From UBA3263 sp964528425 (lineage in GTDB: Bacteria; Bacteroidota; Bacteroidia; Bacteroidales; Muribaculaceae): DNA of 27,007 nucleotides. This document shows, piece after piece, positions 7,533 to 16,000 of this stretch; the first letter of the stretch is position 1, and the number at the start of each line of letters is the position of its first letter. Where the stretch lies: the NCBI GenBank assembly GCA_964528425.1, contig CAZGTD010000025.1, positions 1 to 27,007 on the forward strand, given 5' to 3'. The position numbers and the translations under genes were made by a program. A model generated the notes under the pieces. That model did no database searches. It was not told the DNA's origin and was given only the letters and a program-made list of their open reading frames with translations.

Positions 7533-9185
7533 TTACATGAAAGCGAGCACGAGAATCTGGGCGGAGACTACGCGCAGGAACATGGTTAGCGGGTAGACGG
7601 TGGAGTAGGCAACGGCCGGGGCATCGCTTTGGGTCGAGCTGTTGGCGTAGGCCAGGGCCGGCGGATCGGTGTAGCCGCCCGACATCAGACCCATGATGTG
7701 AAGAAAGTTTACCTTATAGAACTTGCGGGCAATTGCACCGATAACCAGCAGGGGGACAACGGTGATTATGAAGCCCCATATTACCCACCACATGCCGGTA
7801 AGGTTAAACGTTGTTGCCGCAAAGCCCTTGCCGGCGGCAATGCCTACCGAGGCGAGAAACAGGCAGATGCCGAGCTCGCGCATGAGCATCGAAGCCGACG
7901 AAGAAGTATAGGTGATGAGTTTTGCCTTATAGCCGAATCGCGAAAGAAGAATGGCAACAATCAGGGGGCCGCCGGCCAGACCGAGCTTCATTCCATAGCC
8001 GAGGTCAATCGAGCCCAGGAGTATTCCGAAAAGTATTCCGATAAAGATCGTTATGAGGTTCGGCTCGTTGAGGCGGCGCATGGAGTTGCCGAGTTTGTCG
8101 GCAAGGCGGTTAATATCGTTCAGCGCACCAACTACCGTTATGCGGTCGCCCATTTGCAGGCGCAGACCGGCCGATGCGAGCAGGTCAACGCCGCCGCGGT
8201 TAACGCGGGTTGCGTTGAGCTGATAGGCGCTGTGGAGGTGGAGCTGCCCAAGGGTCATGCCGTTATATTTAGGCTGCGTAAGGACTATACGGCGGCTTAC
8301 TACCTGGCTCGGGGTGTCGTCCCATTCCATTTCAATTTGCGGGCCGAGCATTGCCGAGAACGATAGTTCGTCCTGGGCCGACATTATAACCTTTACTTTG
8401 TCGCCGACATGCACCTGAGTCTGAGAGGTCGGAATAATAACTTCGTTGTAGGCGTTGAGAAGGCGCGAAATAACAAAGTCACAATGAATAACGTCGTGGA
8501 GCTGCTTTAGAGTCAGGCCGTTGATGCGTTCGTTGGTCACTTCGAAGCTCACTTTGGCCGGGGCCTGCTGCTCGGCGGCCGCCTCTTCGTCGAGCTTTTT
8601 GATTTCGTCGGCAATATTAACGCGGAAAAGCTTGCGCAGAATCAGAATGGAGGCGATGATTCCGACAACACCGAGCGGGTAGGCCGCCGCATAGCCCATG
8701 GCCATGGTGTCTGGCGCGCCGGGCCGGGTGGCCGCCTGCTGGGCCGCGGCCAGGCCGGGGGTATTGGTAACGGCGCCGCTGAGAACGCCAACTATTGCTG
8801 CCGGCGATGTGTGGTCTTTATTTATCAGATAAATGACAACTGCAATCGCTACGTTCAGGGCAACGATACTCACCGCAAGGATGTTGAGCCGGACGCCCCC
8901 CTTTTTAAAGGATGAGAAAAATGCCGGACCGACCTGAAGGCCTATGGCAAAAATAAAGAGTATGAGGCCGAACTCGCGAATGAATTTCAGAACTTCGCCG
9001 TCGACAATGTAGCCGAAGTGGCCCATGAGGATACCTACGAAGAGCACGAACGTAACGCCGAGCGAAACGCCGGCAACCTTTATTTTGCCAAGGTAGATAC
9101 CCGCGGCGATAACGAAGGAATAAAGGACCAGGGTCGATGCCAGCGAAGTGTTGCCGGGCGATAGCAGTTGAAGAATTGCGTCCAT
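7533..9185 (-). CDS. AspT/YidE-YbjL family transporter with two TrkA-C domains
   Basis: A 550-aa inner-membrane protein of the aspartate:alanine exchanger family. Five to six hydrophobic segments (about 1-190, including FIFAIGLQVGPAFF) form the first half of the duplicated YidE/YbjL fold. Two TrkA-C/RCK-C domains follow (about 205-285 and 290-370, with VHVGDKVKVIMS and LQMGDRITVVGA), then a second membrane half (about 378-550). The GAVTNTPGLAAAQ and GGYTDPPALAYANS segments in the two halves are the paired conserved loops. Its start lies 18 nt after the ABC-F stop, so both are probably in one operon. No decarboxylase is adjacent, unlike the paralogue at 19014, so its substrate may differ from aspartate/alanine. 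Confidence 0.88.
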   Translation of the reverse strand: MDAILQLLSPGNTSLASTLVLYSFVIAAGIYLGKIKVAGVSLGVTFVLFVGILMGHFGYIVDGEVLKFIREFGLILFIFAIGLQVGPAFFSSFKKGGVRLNILAVSIVALNVAIAVVIYLINKDHTSPAAIVGVLSGAVTNTPGLAAAQQAATRPGAPDTMAMGYAAAYPLGVVGIIASILILRKLFRVNIADEIKKLDEEAAAEQQAPAKVSFEVTNERINGLTLKQLHDVIHCDFVISRLLNAYNEVIIPTSQTQVHVGDKVKVIMSAQDELSFSAMLGPQIEMEWDDTPSQVVSRRIVLTQPKYNGMTLGQLHLHSAYQLNATRVNRGGVDLLASAGLRLQMGDRITVVGALNDINRLADKLGNSMRRLNEPNLITIFIGILFGILLGSIDLGYGMKLGLAGGPLIVAILLSRFGYKAKLITYTSSSASMLMRELGICLFLASVGIAAGKGFAATTFNLTGMWWVIWGFIITVVPLLVIGAIARKFYKVNFLHIMGLMSGGYTDPPALAYANSSTQSDAPAVAYSTVYPLTMFLRVVSAQILVLAFM

Positions 9186-9203
9186 ATCTGGTTGATTGAT
9201 GAA

Positions 9204-11159
9204 TTAGTCGTTTGGAGATATAAGTTCGTCGAGTTCCATTTGGGCGAGTTCCCAAACGCTCATTGCGTTATCGAGTTTTTTGTGGAGAGCCGCGTGGCGG
9301 TCGTAAACGTCGGGTTGTTGTGGGGCTCCGGAGGCCAGGGTTGCTTCCAGGGCTGCAATTTCGCCTTCAATGCGGGCAATATCGGCCTCGGCTTCCGCAA
9401 CACGCTTCTTGGCGCGGTTTATTGCGCGGTCTCGTTCCTTTTTCTCCTCGTAGGTCAGTTTGCGGGGAGCAGGTCGCGACTCGGCGGCTTTTTCAACCGG
9501 TTTCGCGGCCGGCTGGGGTGCGGTTTTCGAGCGTTCGAGCTCACGCAGCGAGTCGAGTTTTTTCTTTTCGAGAAATTCGTATATGCCGCCCAGACATTCC
9601 CTAACGCGGCCGCCTCCGAATTCGTAGACCTTTTCAACAAGGCCGTCGAGGAATTCACGGTCGTGGCTAACCACGATTACTGTGCCGTCGAAATCCTTTA
9701 TAGCCTGCTTGAGAATATCTTTGGTGGCCATGTCGAGATGGTTGGTGGGCTCGTCGAGAATCAGCAGGTTAACCGGCTCGAGCAGCAGGCGAATCATTGC
9801 CAGACGCGTTTTTTCGCCGCCGCTGAGAACCTTTACCTTCTTGTCGGAGGCTTCGCCGCCGAACATAAAGGCTCCGAGAATGTCGCGGATTTTGGTGCGT
9901 ATGTCGCCTACGGCAACGCGGTCAATGGTGTCGAACACGGTAATATCCTCGTCGAGCAACTGAGCCTGATTTTGGGCAAAATAGCCAATTTTAACGTTAT
10001 GGCCAAGGCGCAGGGTTCCGTCGAACGGAATCTCCCCCATGATGCATTTAACAAGGGTAGATTTGCCCTCGCCGTTTTTGCCTACGAATGCAACTTTTTC
10101 GCCACGCTTAATGGTGAAGGTAGCGTTGGAAAAGACCTGATGGTCGCCGTAGCGCTTGCCCAGGGCATCGGCAATCACCGGATAGTCGCCCGAACGGGGC
10201 GCCGGCGGAAAGCGCAGGTTAAGGTGGGAGGTATCGACCTCGTCTACCTCTATGCGCTCGATTTTTGCCAGCTGCTTCATGCGGCTCTGGACCTGCACGG
10301 CTTTCGTTGCCTTATAGCGGAAGCGTTCAATGAATTCCTCGGTGTCGGCAATCTGCTTCTGCTGGTTCAGGTAGGCCCGCATCTGCTGCTCTATGCGTTC
10401 GCGGTGAAGAACAACGTATTTCGAGTAATTCACGGCGTAGTCATAAATCTTTCCGAGCGATATCTCTATGGTGCGGTTAGTAACGTTGTCGATAAACGCC
10501 CTGTCGTGGCTTACCAGCACAACTGCTCCGGCTTTGCGCGTAAGGAAATCTTCGAGCCATTGAATCGATTCGATGTCAAGATGGTTGGTGGGCTCGTCGA
10601 GCAGGAGCACATCGGGGCGCTGCAAAAGAATCTTTGCCAGTTCGATGCGCATTCGCCATCCGCCGGAAAATTCGCTCGTGGGGCGGTTGAAATCCTCGCG
10701 TACGAAGCCCAGGCCGATAAGAGTTTTTTCAATCTCCGCTTCTCCGCCGCTGCCATCCTCCATGGCCAGACGTTCCGTAAGGGTTGAAACCCGGTCAATC
10801 AGTTCGGCATAGCTTTCCGACTCGTAGTCGGTGCGCTCGGCCAGTTCGGCATTGAGTTTGTCGAGACGGGCCTGCATCTCCTTGAGGTGGCCGAAAGCTT
10901 TTCGGGCCTCGTCGATAACGGTGCAGGTATCTTCGGTGGTCATGTGTTGCGGAAGATAGCCGATTGTTATTCCCGAAGGCACGTCGACCGAGCCGGAGGT
11001 AGGCTTCTGGAGCCCGGCAATGATTTTCAGCATGGTAGATTTTCCTGCGCCATTTTTGCCGACCAGGGCTATGCGGTCGCGGCGGTTTATGACGTAGTTT
11101 ATATTATCGAGCAACGTTTTTGCGCTGAACTCTACCGATAAATTGCGGATTGAAATCAT
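9204..11159 (-). CDS. ABC-F family ATPase (Uup/YheS type)
   Basis: A 651-aa soluble protein with two tandem ABC ATPase domains and no membrane segment. Domain 1 has Walker A GKNGAGKST (34-42), signature SGGW (165-168) and Walker B LLLDEPTNHLD (185-195). Domain 2 has GKNGEGKST (about 360-368), LSGGEKTRLAM and LILDEPTNHLD. The inter-domain linker (about 235-310) is charged, like the P-site tRNA interaction motif of ABC-F proteins. The C-terminus is a basic coiled coil (KKERDRAINRAKKRV onward). ABC-F proteins act on the ribosome as translation factors or in antibiotic protection. This one looks like the housekeeping Uup/YheS type, and a resistance role cannot be assigned. The predicted -7 box leaves almost no 5' leader. 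Confidence 0.92.
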   Translation of the reverse strand: MISIRNLSVEFSAKTLLDNINYVINRRDRIALVGKNGAGKSTMLKIIAGLQKPTSGSVDVPSGITIGYLPQHMTTEDTCTVIDEARKAFGHLKEMQARLDKLNAELAERTDYESESYAELIDRVSTLTERLAMEDGSGGEAEIEKTLIGLGFVREDFNRPTSEFSGGWRMRIELAKILLQRPDVLLLDEPTNHLDIESIQWLEDFLTRKAGAVVLVSHDRAFIDNVTNRTIEISLGKIYDYAVNYSKYVVLHRERIEQQMRAYLNQQKQIADTEEFIERFRYKATKAVQVQSRMKQLAKIERIEVDEVDTSHLNLRFPPAPRSGDYPVIADALGKRYGDHQVFSNATFTIKRGEKVAFVGKNGEGKSTLVKCIMGEIPFDGTLRLGHNVKIGYFAQNQAQLLDEDITVFDTIDRVAVGDIRTKIRDILGAFMFGGEASDKKVKVLSGGEKTRLAMIRLLLEPVNLLILDEPTNHLDMATKDILKQAIKDFDGTVIVVSHDREFLDGLVEKVYEFGGGRVRECLGGIYEFLEKKKLDSLRELERSKTAPQPAAKPVEKAAESRPAPRKLTYEEKKERDRAINRAKKRVAEAEADIARIEGEIAALEATLASGAPQQPDVYDRHAALHKKLDNAMSVWELAQMELDELISPND

Positions 11160-11167
11160 TTCGACCG

Positions 11168-11198
11168 CAAAGGTACGAAAAAAAGGTTAAAATTTAAA
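11168..11198 (-). promoter_or_regulatory. Predicted promoter of the ABC-F gene
   Basis: On the - strand TACCTTTG (11175-11168) matches the Bacteroidota -7 consensus TAnnTTTG. TTTA (11198-11195) lies 19 nt upstream as a near -33 box. The expected start of transcription near 11161 is only 2-3 nt before the ATG at 11159. Confidence 0.55.
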
Positions 11199-11227
11199 AG
11201 TGAACCGTGAAAAGTTATTTACACGCC

Positions 11228-11235
11228 TAACTTTT
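11228..11235 (+). promoter_or_regulatory. Candidate -7 box for the small RNA
   Basis: TAACTTTT agrees with TAnnTTTG at five of six fixed positions. Transcription would begin near 11241, just where the first helix of the structured RNA starts. No TTTG was found at the -33 position, so the call is weak. Confidence 0.3.
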
Positions 11236-11240
11236 TCGGG

Positions 11241-11411
11241 CGTAGGGATGTTTTAAAGGCAACTATGAAAGTTATGCGACCTGAAAGAAAAATGCATCCC
11301 TCGTCCTCTGTAGCTGAGTTGGGAAACTGGGTGCAGAGGCTCTCATAAATAAATAGTTGAAACGTGAGGGGAGGGGCGTCGGACCTGAAAATCCGCGCCC
11401 CTCCTTTTTTT
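11241..11411 (+). ncRNA. Candidate structured small RNA, about 170 nt
   Basis: No gene lies on the + strand here, yet the region ends in a strong + strand terminator and folds into consecutive helices. AGGGATG (11244-11250) pairs with CATCCCT (11295-11301), with an inner helix around 11259-11277. CCTCTG (11305-11310) pairs with CAGAGG (11334-11339) and encloses AGTT-GGGA-AACT. CTCTCA (11340-11345) pairs with TGAGGG (11365-11370), competing by one base with the terminator stem. A weak -7 box places the 5' end at the first helix. It does not match SRP RNA, tmRNA, RNase P RNA or the long bulged rod of 6S RNA as I know them. It lies between a divergent ABC-F gene and the 3' end of a surface protein gene, so it could also be partly antisense or 3'-derived. 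Function unknown. Confidence 0.45.
11370..11411 (+). terminator. Strong intrinsic terminator on the + strand
   Basis: GGAGGGGCG (11370-11378) and CGGA (11380-11383) pair with TCCG (11392-11395) and CGCCCCTCC (11396-11404), 13 bp with one bulged T. A run of seven T (11405-11411) follows. On the - strand the hairpin has no T-tail, so it works in the + direction, away from the neighbouring - strand protein gene. Confidence 0.8.
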
Positions 11412-11432
11412 CTCCGTTAAAACCTATAGAGG

Positions 11433-13031
11433 TTAAAGTTTTATTTTCACTGTTGAACTGTTTGTTCGAACAATGTAGATGCGCCCCGTTAGTCCGTCGA
11501 GACTGTTACCAATCTTTCTTCCTTGTAGGTCAAAGACTTCTATATTGTCAGTAACCTTAACTTCGTCAATGGAAACTTGGCCCGGACCGGGAGGAAGCGG
11601 TTTGGCGTTGACTTTGACTTCACAGGTCGCAGATACTCCCTCACATGTTGCGGTAATTACCGCAGCACCTTCCGCTATGGCTGTCAACAGCCCGGTGGAA
11701 TCGACGGTTGCAATCGCCGAATCGGATGTTGACCACTCAACTTCCGCATCATCAACTTCGGTCGTTGTTACTGTCAGTTGAATCGAGTCTCCGGCCGTAA
11801 GTTCTACCGCAACCGGCGCAATGGTTATTGTCGGTTCCCGGTTATCGGGTTTGGCGTTGACTTTGACTTCACAGTTTGCGAAAGCTCCTTCGCAGCTTGC
11901 GGTAATGGTTGCAGTGCCTTCGTCAATTGCGGTCACCAGCCCGGTGGAGTCAACCGTCGCTACAGTCGGGTCCGAACTTGTCCACTCAATCACAACATCG
12001 TCGGCAATATCGGTTGTCGTTATGGAAAGCCGGGTCCTATCACCCTTAGTAAGTTCAATAGATCTGGGTGATATTGTTATTTCCGGCTGCAGACGTCGCG
12101 CAACTTTTACAGTCGCCGTGGCTTCTGCCCCCTGACATTTAGCCGTTATAGTTGCCTCGCCTTCAGACCTGGCTGTTACCAGACCGTTGGCATCAACAAA
12201 TGCCACGTCTTCGTTTGAACTTGTCCAAAGGATCTCTGCGTCGTCGGCTATATTGGTAGTCGTTGCCGTCAGCTGAGCCGTGTCGCCCTCGGTCAGCTCC
12301 AAAGAATCGGGCATCAGTGAAATTGTCGGGTTCTCTTCTTTGTTGTTCGGTTTGTTATCAACATTCTCCTGATTGCCTCCTTGCGGTTCGGAGGGACTGT
12401 CGGGCACAAAGATGAAGCGTGCCGTAAACTTAACATCGTTTTTAGGCATCGTATAGGGCAACGTCAACGACTCAGAGACTTTCGTTTCGCCGTCGAACCA
12501 CCCTAAAAAGCTAAACCCCTGACTTGGATATGCTGTAATCTTCAATTCCGTATCAGGCATATATTTTGTGCCGCTGTTATAGCTGAATGAACAGGCTTCC
12601 GCAGGCTGACTTTCAAGAGTAAGGGTGTATTTTTTTCCTACCCCGGGAATAACTTGCGGTTCCTGAGGGCTTGAGGGATTGAACACAATAAATTCATATA
12701 CCGCCGTAACTGTTTCGTTTTGCGAACCGGTAGTATAAGAAAAATAGCGATTGGTCGAAATGACTTGACCGTCTTTTTGCCAACATTTGAACTGATAGTC
12801 AGTGTCATTCCCGGAGGTATTCAGCGAGACGCGGGTACCCGCCTCATATCGTCCGCTTCCCGATGCATAGCCAACCCCTTCGGGCTCCACCTTTACCGTC
12901 AGCGTATATTTCGGGCGTAGCTGAGGCTCCGGCGGATTCGCAGGGTTAAACTCTTCGGCATTCATCATATTGCCTCCCCATAAAAGGGGAAGCAATATGA
13001 GAAGCTCAATTAAGAATGAAGTGTGTTTCAC
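11433..13031 (-). CDS. Secreted surface protein with InlB-like and three BIG2 domains
   Basis: A 532-aa protein with a signal peptide (about 1-25, hydrophobic core LLILLPLLW). Two divergent InlB B-repeat-like domains lie at about 40-113 and 132-208 (CW and GW motifs: FKCWQKDG, FLGWFDG). Each is preceded by an FNPxxPxEPQ linker at residues 28-37 and 117-126; a third linker-like copy is at 209-217. Three BIG2 immunoglobulin-like domains follow at about 236-310, 317-392 and 400-475, with TVDSTGLVTAI-type cores. The C-terminus (498-532) EVFDLQGRKIGN...GRIYIVR resembles the short C-terminal motif of Bacteroidota exported proteins (T9SS-like). It starts 12 nt after the LRR protein gene stop and is probably in the same operon. 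Adhesion or a scaffold role is inferred; the ligand is unknown. Confidence 0.85.
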   Translation of the reverse strand: MKHTSFLIELLILLPLLWGGNMMNAEEFNPANPPEPQLRPKYTLTVKVEPEGVGYASGSGRYEAGTRVSLNTSGNDTDYQFKCWQKDGQVISTNRYFSYTTGSQNETVTAVYEFIVFNPSSPQEPQVIPGVGKKYTLTLESQPAEACSFSYNSGTKYMPDTELKITAYPSQGFSFLGWFDGETKVSESLTLPYTMPKNDVKFTARFIFVPDSPSEPQGGNQENVDNKPNNKEENPTISLMPDSLELTEGDTAQLTATTTNIADDAEILWTSSNEDVAFVDANGLVTARSEGEATITAKCQGAEATATVKVARRLQPEITISPRSIELTKGDRTRLSITTTDIADDVVIEWTSSDPTVATVDSTGLVTAIDEGTATITASCEGAFANCEVKVNAKPDNREPTITIAPVAVELTAGDSIQLTVTTTEVDDAEVEWSTSDSAIATVDSTGLLTAIAEGAAVITATCEGVSATCEVKVNAKPLPPGPGQVSIDEVKVTDNIEVFDLQGRKIGNSLDGLTGRIYIVRTNSSTVKIKL

Positions 13032-13043
13032 GAAAAGATTAAA

Positions 13044-16000
13044 TTATTTGCGGATAACTTTAGTGGCTTCCTTGCCTTTAACCTCAATCATCAATCCCGA
13101 ATGGTTGCCGTCGGTTTCCAGGCCGTTGATCTGATAATATGTGGCCTTTTGTTGTTCGGAAAGTTCGTTGATTGATGTTGTGTCGCCTGAGGTTGCGTTG
13201 AGCAGGAAGCGGTTTTCGTCAAAGCCTTTTTTAGCCGTAAATTCATAGGCTGAACCGGCCTCAAGTTTAATTACGCGTCCGGTTTCGCAATCTTTAACGG
13301 TTACCGGGCAGTCGTTGCGCGTGCAGCTCAGAGTGTACACTCCGTTAACCGGGGCATAGAAACCGAGTTTAACTTCGCCGTTGCCGGCCGGACGTTCGTT
13401 AATCGCATAGCGAACGTTCGAAGAGTCGAGGCTATAAATCTGCGGAGCTTCGGTGCTCTCAAACTTAGAGGCATCTACTCCTACTTCATATTTTTCTGAT
13501 GCGCTATTGTTGATAACTACTCGGGTGCGGTCGCTGTTGGTGCCGTCGGTAACAGTGAGGTCTATCAGCAGGCGAGGTTCGGAATTTAATGAGCGGGCGC
13601 GACGGGCGCTGCGGCGCTTGCGGGCGGCGGAGCGACGGTTGGGGTCTTCGCTCTGGTTCTTGGTTTCGCGATAGTTGCTGTCGAAGTCAACTCCTTCGGT
13701 GCCTTCGGGTTTCTGAACAAAGAAGGCCATAAAGGGATACATCGACAGGTCGTCATCTTCCGGGCTCAGTGCTTCATATGAGTTCGTGTTGGGATTCCAC
13801 CAGGTAATCGGACCGTCGAAACCGAGGTCGGCGAGTTCATAGTAGCTCAAGAAGGGGTTGCCGATAAAGTTCCAGCTTGCGTCCTGGGTGTTGGATGATA
13901 CAAATTGCTCCAGGATATTTGTCCAGCTCTGTCCGTCGAAGCTAACGTTGGGAACACTGATGGTCAACGTTCCGGCCTTACTGCCTTGGAAAATGTAGCC
14001 GCGACCGCGTTCGAGCTTTTCGCCCTTCATGTCTTTCCAGGCGCCGGAGCCATACATTGCGCGCCATTCGCCGTCATAGTATCTCCAAACCATCTGACCG
14101 TTAAACATAATGTTTTCGCAAGGAACGTCAAACGGGAACGCGAAGAAATACCAGCGGTTGCCGACAATCGGAATATTAACATTCAGCATATCGATATTGA
14201 CATTGCCTCCCGATTCAGAGGAAGAGCTGTCGCCGCCAATAATCGTTGAGCCGCTGCCTTTGCCGTCGGAGTCGATGTCAACGTTGCCGAGGTCCTGGCT
14301 ATCGTCGCCTTCAACAATAAGGCCGGAGTTGCTGCCCAGATCGGCATCCGGGTTCTTAATCTCGCCGCTTTCTTCGTCGGTTTCGCCTTCGATTCGCGGA
14401 GTATCCGGCTCTTCGTAGAGATCTTCGCCGTCGAGATAGAAGTAGGAATAGGGCTCATTGAAGTTCTCTATTTTTTGGAACTGACTCCACTGGGTGTTCC
14501 AATAATAGAGCGATTCACTGGTTTCCGGAACGTGGAGTGTGGCCTGTAGATATGTGTTGGCGGCAAAAGTGTTTTGGCCTATTGAGGTCGGCTGAATGGT
14601 GTAGGTATAAACATCTTTAACGGTGCCGGGAATGGCTCCGTCGCCTATTGCGTTGATGCCGGCCGGAATGCGGATTTCCGCAAGCGCCGAACAGCCTTTA
14701 AAGGCATCTGCACCAATACTTTTAAGCGTCGGAGGCATTGTAACCGACGTTAGTTTTTTGCAGCCGTAAAAGCAATTTGAAGGTACATTTTCTAATGTCG
14801 GAGGCAAAACTACCGATTCGAGAGAACTACAGCCCTGAAAGGTATTGGAGCCTAACCCTGTTATGCCCTTGGGAAGTTGAGCTGTCCGGAGATTCGAGCA
14901 GCCATAAAATGCATAATTAGAAATTATAACGTTCTGCGAGATTAGTTCTTTTGGGAAATTAATAGCTTCTAAATTAGAGCAATACCGAAAGGCATATACT
15001 CCTATGGATTGTATTGTAGCAGGGAAGTCGATGGATTGCAATGATGTGCAGTTTTCAAAAGCGCTACGGCCAATGCTCTGCAGACTATCCGGTAACTTTA
15101 TGTTGACCAAATTTAAATCGCGGAACATATTCGCTCCGATAATATTATCTTCAGTGTGACAGCCGGTGTAATATTCATATGAGCTGGCAACTATATTTGC
15201 ATCGCTGAGGTCAAGAGTACGCAGATTGAGCATTTTGTTGCGGAGAACAATAATGTCATAACTGTTGATGGACCCGCTAACTTTGAGGTTGACAACGTTT
15301 AAGACCATATCCCTATCGGAGTCCGCATTGACTTTGCGCAATATGTCGGAGTCATTCTCGCGAGCCGAAACGGCCACATCATAGTCAATAAGCCCATCAA
15401 TCACCACTTTGGAAGCGTTAGCTTCCGGAACGGCCTGCAGGTATGCGTCATAACCCTCAGCCGGCACACAAATCACATAGTCAAACACTCCGATTGTGGG
15501 AGGCACACTTCCCTCAAAATGAACCACAGTTGTTGAGGGAAATGCATTATTCCCTAAAGATGCCACCGAAGGAGGAATGTGAGCCGAAGTAATAGCAGCA
15601 CAGTTTCTGAATGCGTTGCTGCCTATATAACTAATTGTTGAGGGAATTACAAGTTCGTTTATTTCCTCACCATTGATTATTAGATGTTTTGCGAAATATA
15701 ACGGATTCGATGTTGCGCCTTCAAAATAGATTTTGAGATAGTGTTCGATACTCTCGAACTCAGCAGTTGTCAACCTCGAACAATTATTAAATGCGTTGTC
15801 ACCAATAGAAGTTACCGAAGAGGGGATGACAACCGAAGTCAACCCATCGCAGGACCGAAATGCGTCGCGGCCGATAGAAGTTACCGAAGAGGGGATGATA
15901 ACCGAAATCAACCCGCAACCGTTAAATGCTCCAATTTCGATTTCTGTTACTGTTGTAGGGATACTAATAGATTTTAATTCCTTGCATAAGCTAAATACAT

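Noticed and set aside
9168..10787. Long + strand open frame of 539 codons opposite the ABC-F gene
   Set aside because: It is the antisense of a well-supported ABC-F gene with all motifs; its translation shows no domain and reflects codon bias.
11308..11340. GTAGCTGAGTTGG segment resembling a tRNA D-arm
   Set aside because: There is no acceptor stem, anticodon arm or T-arm at the right distances; it is part of a different hairpin.
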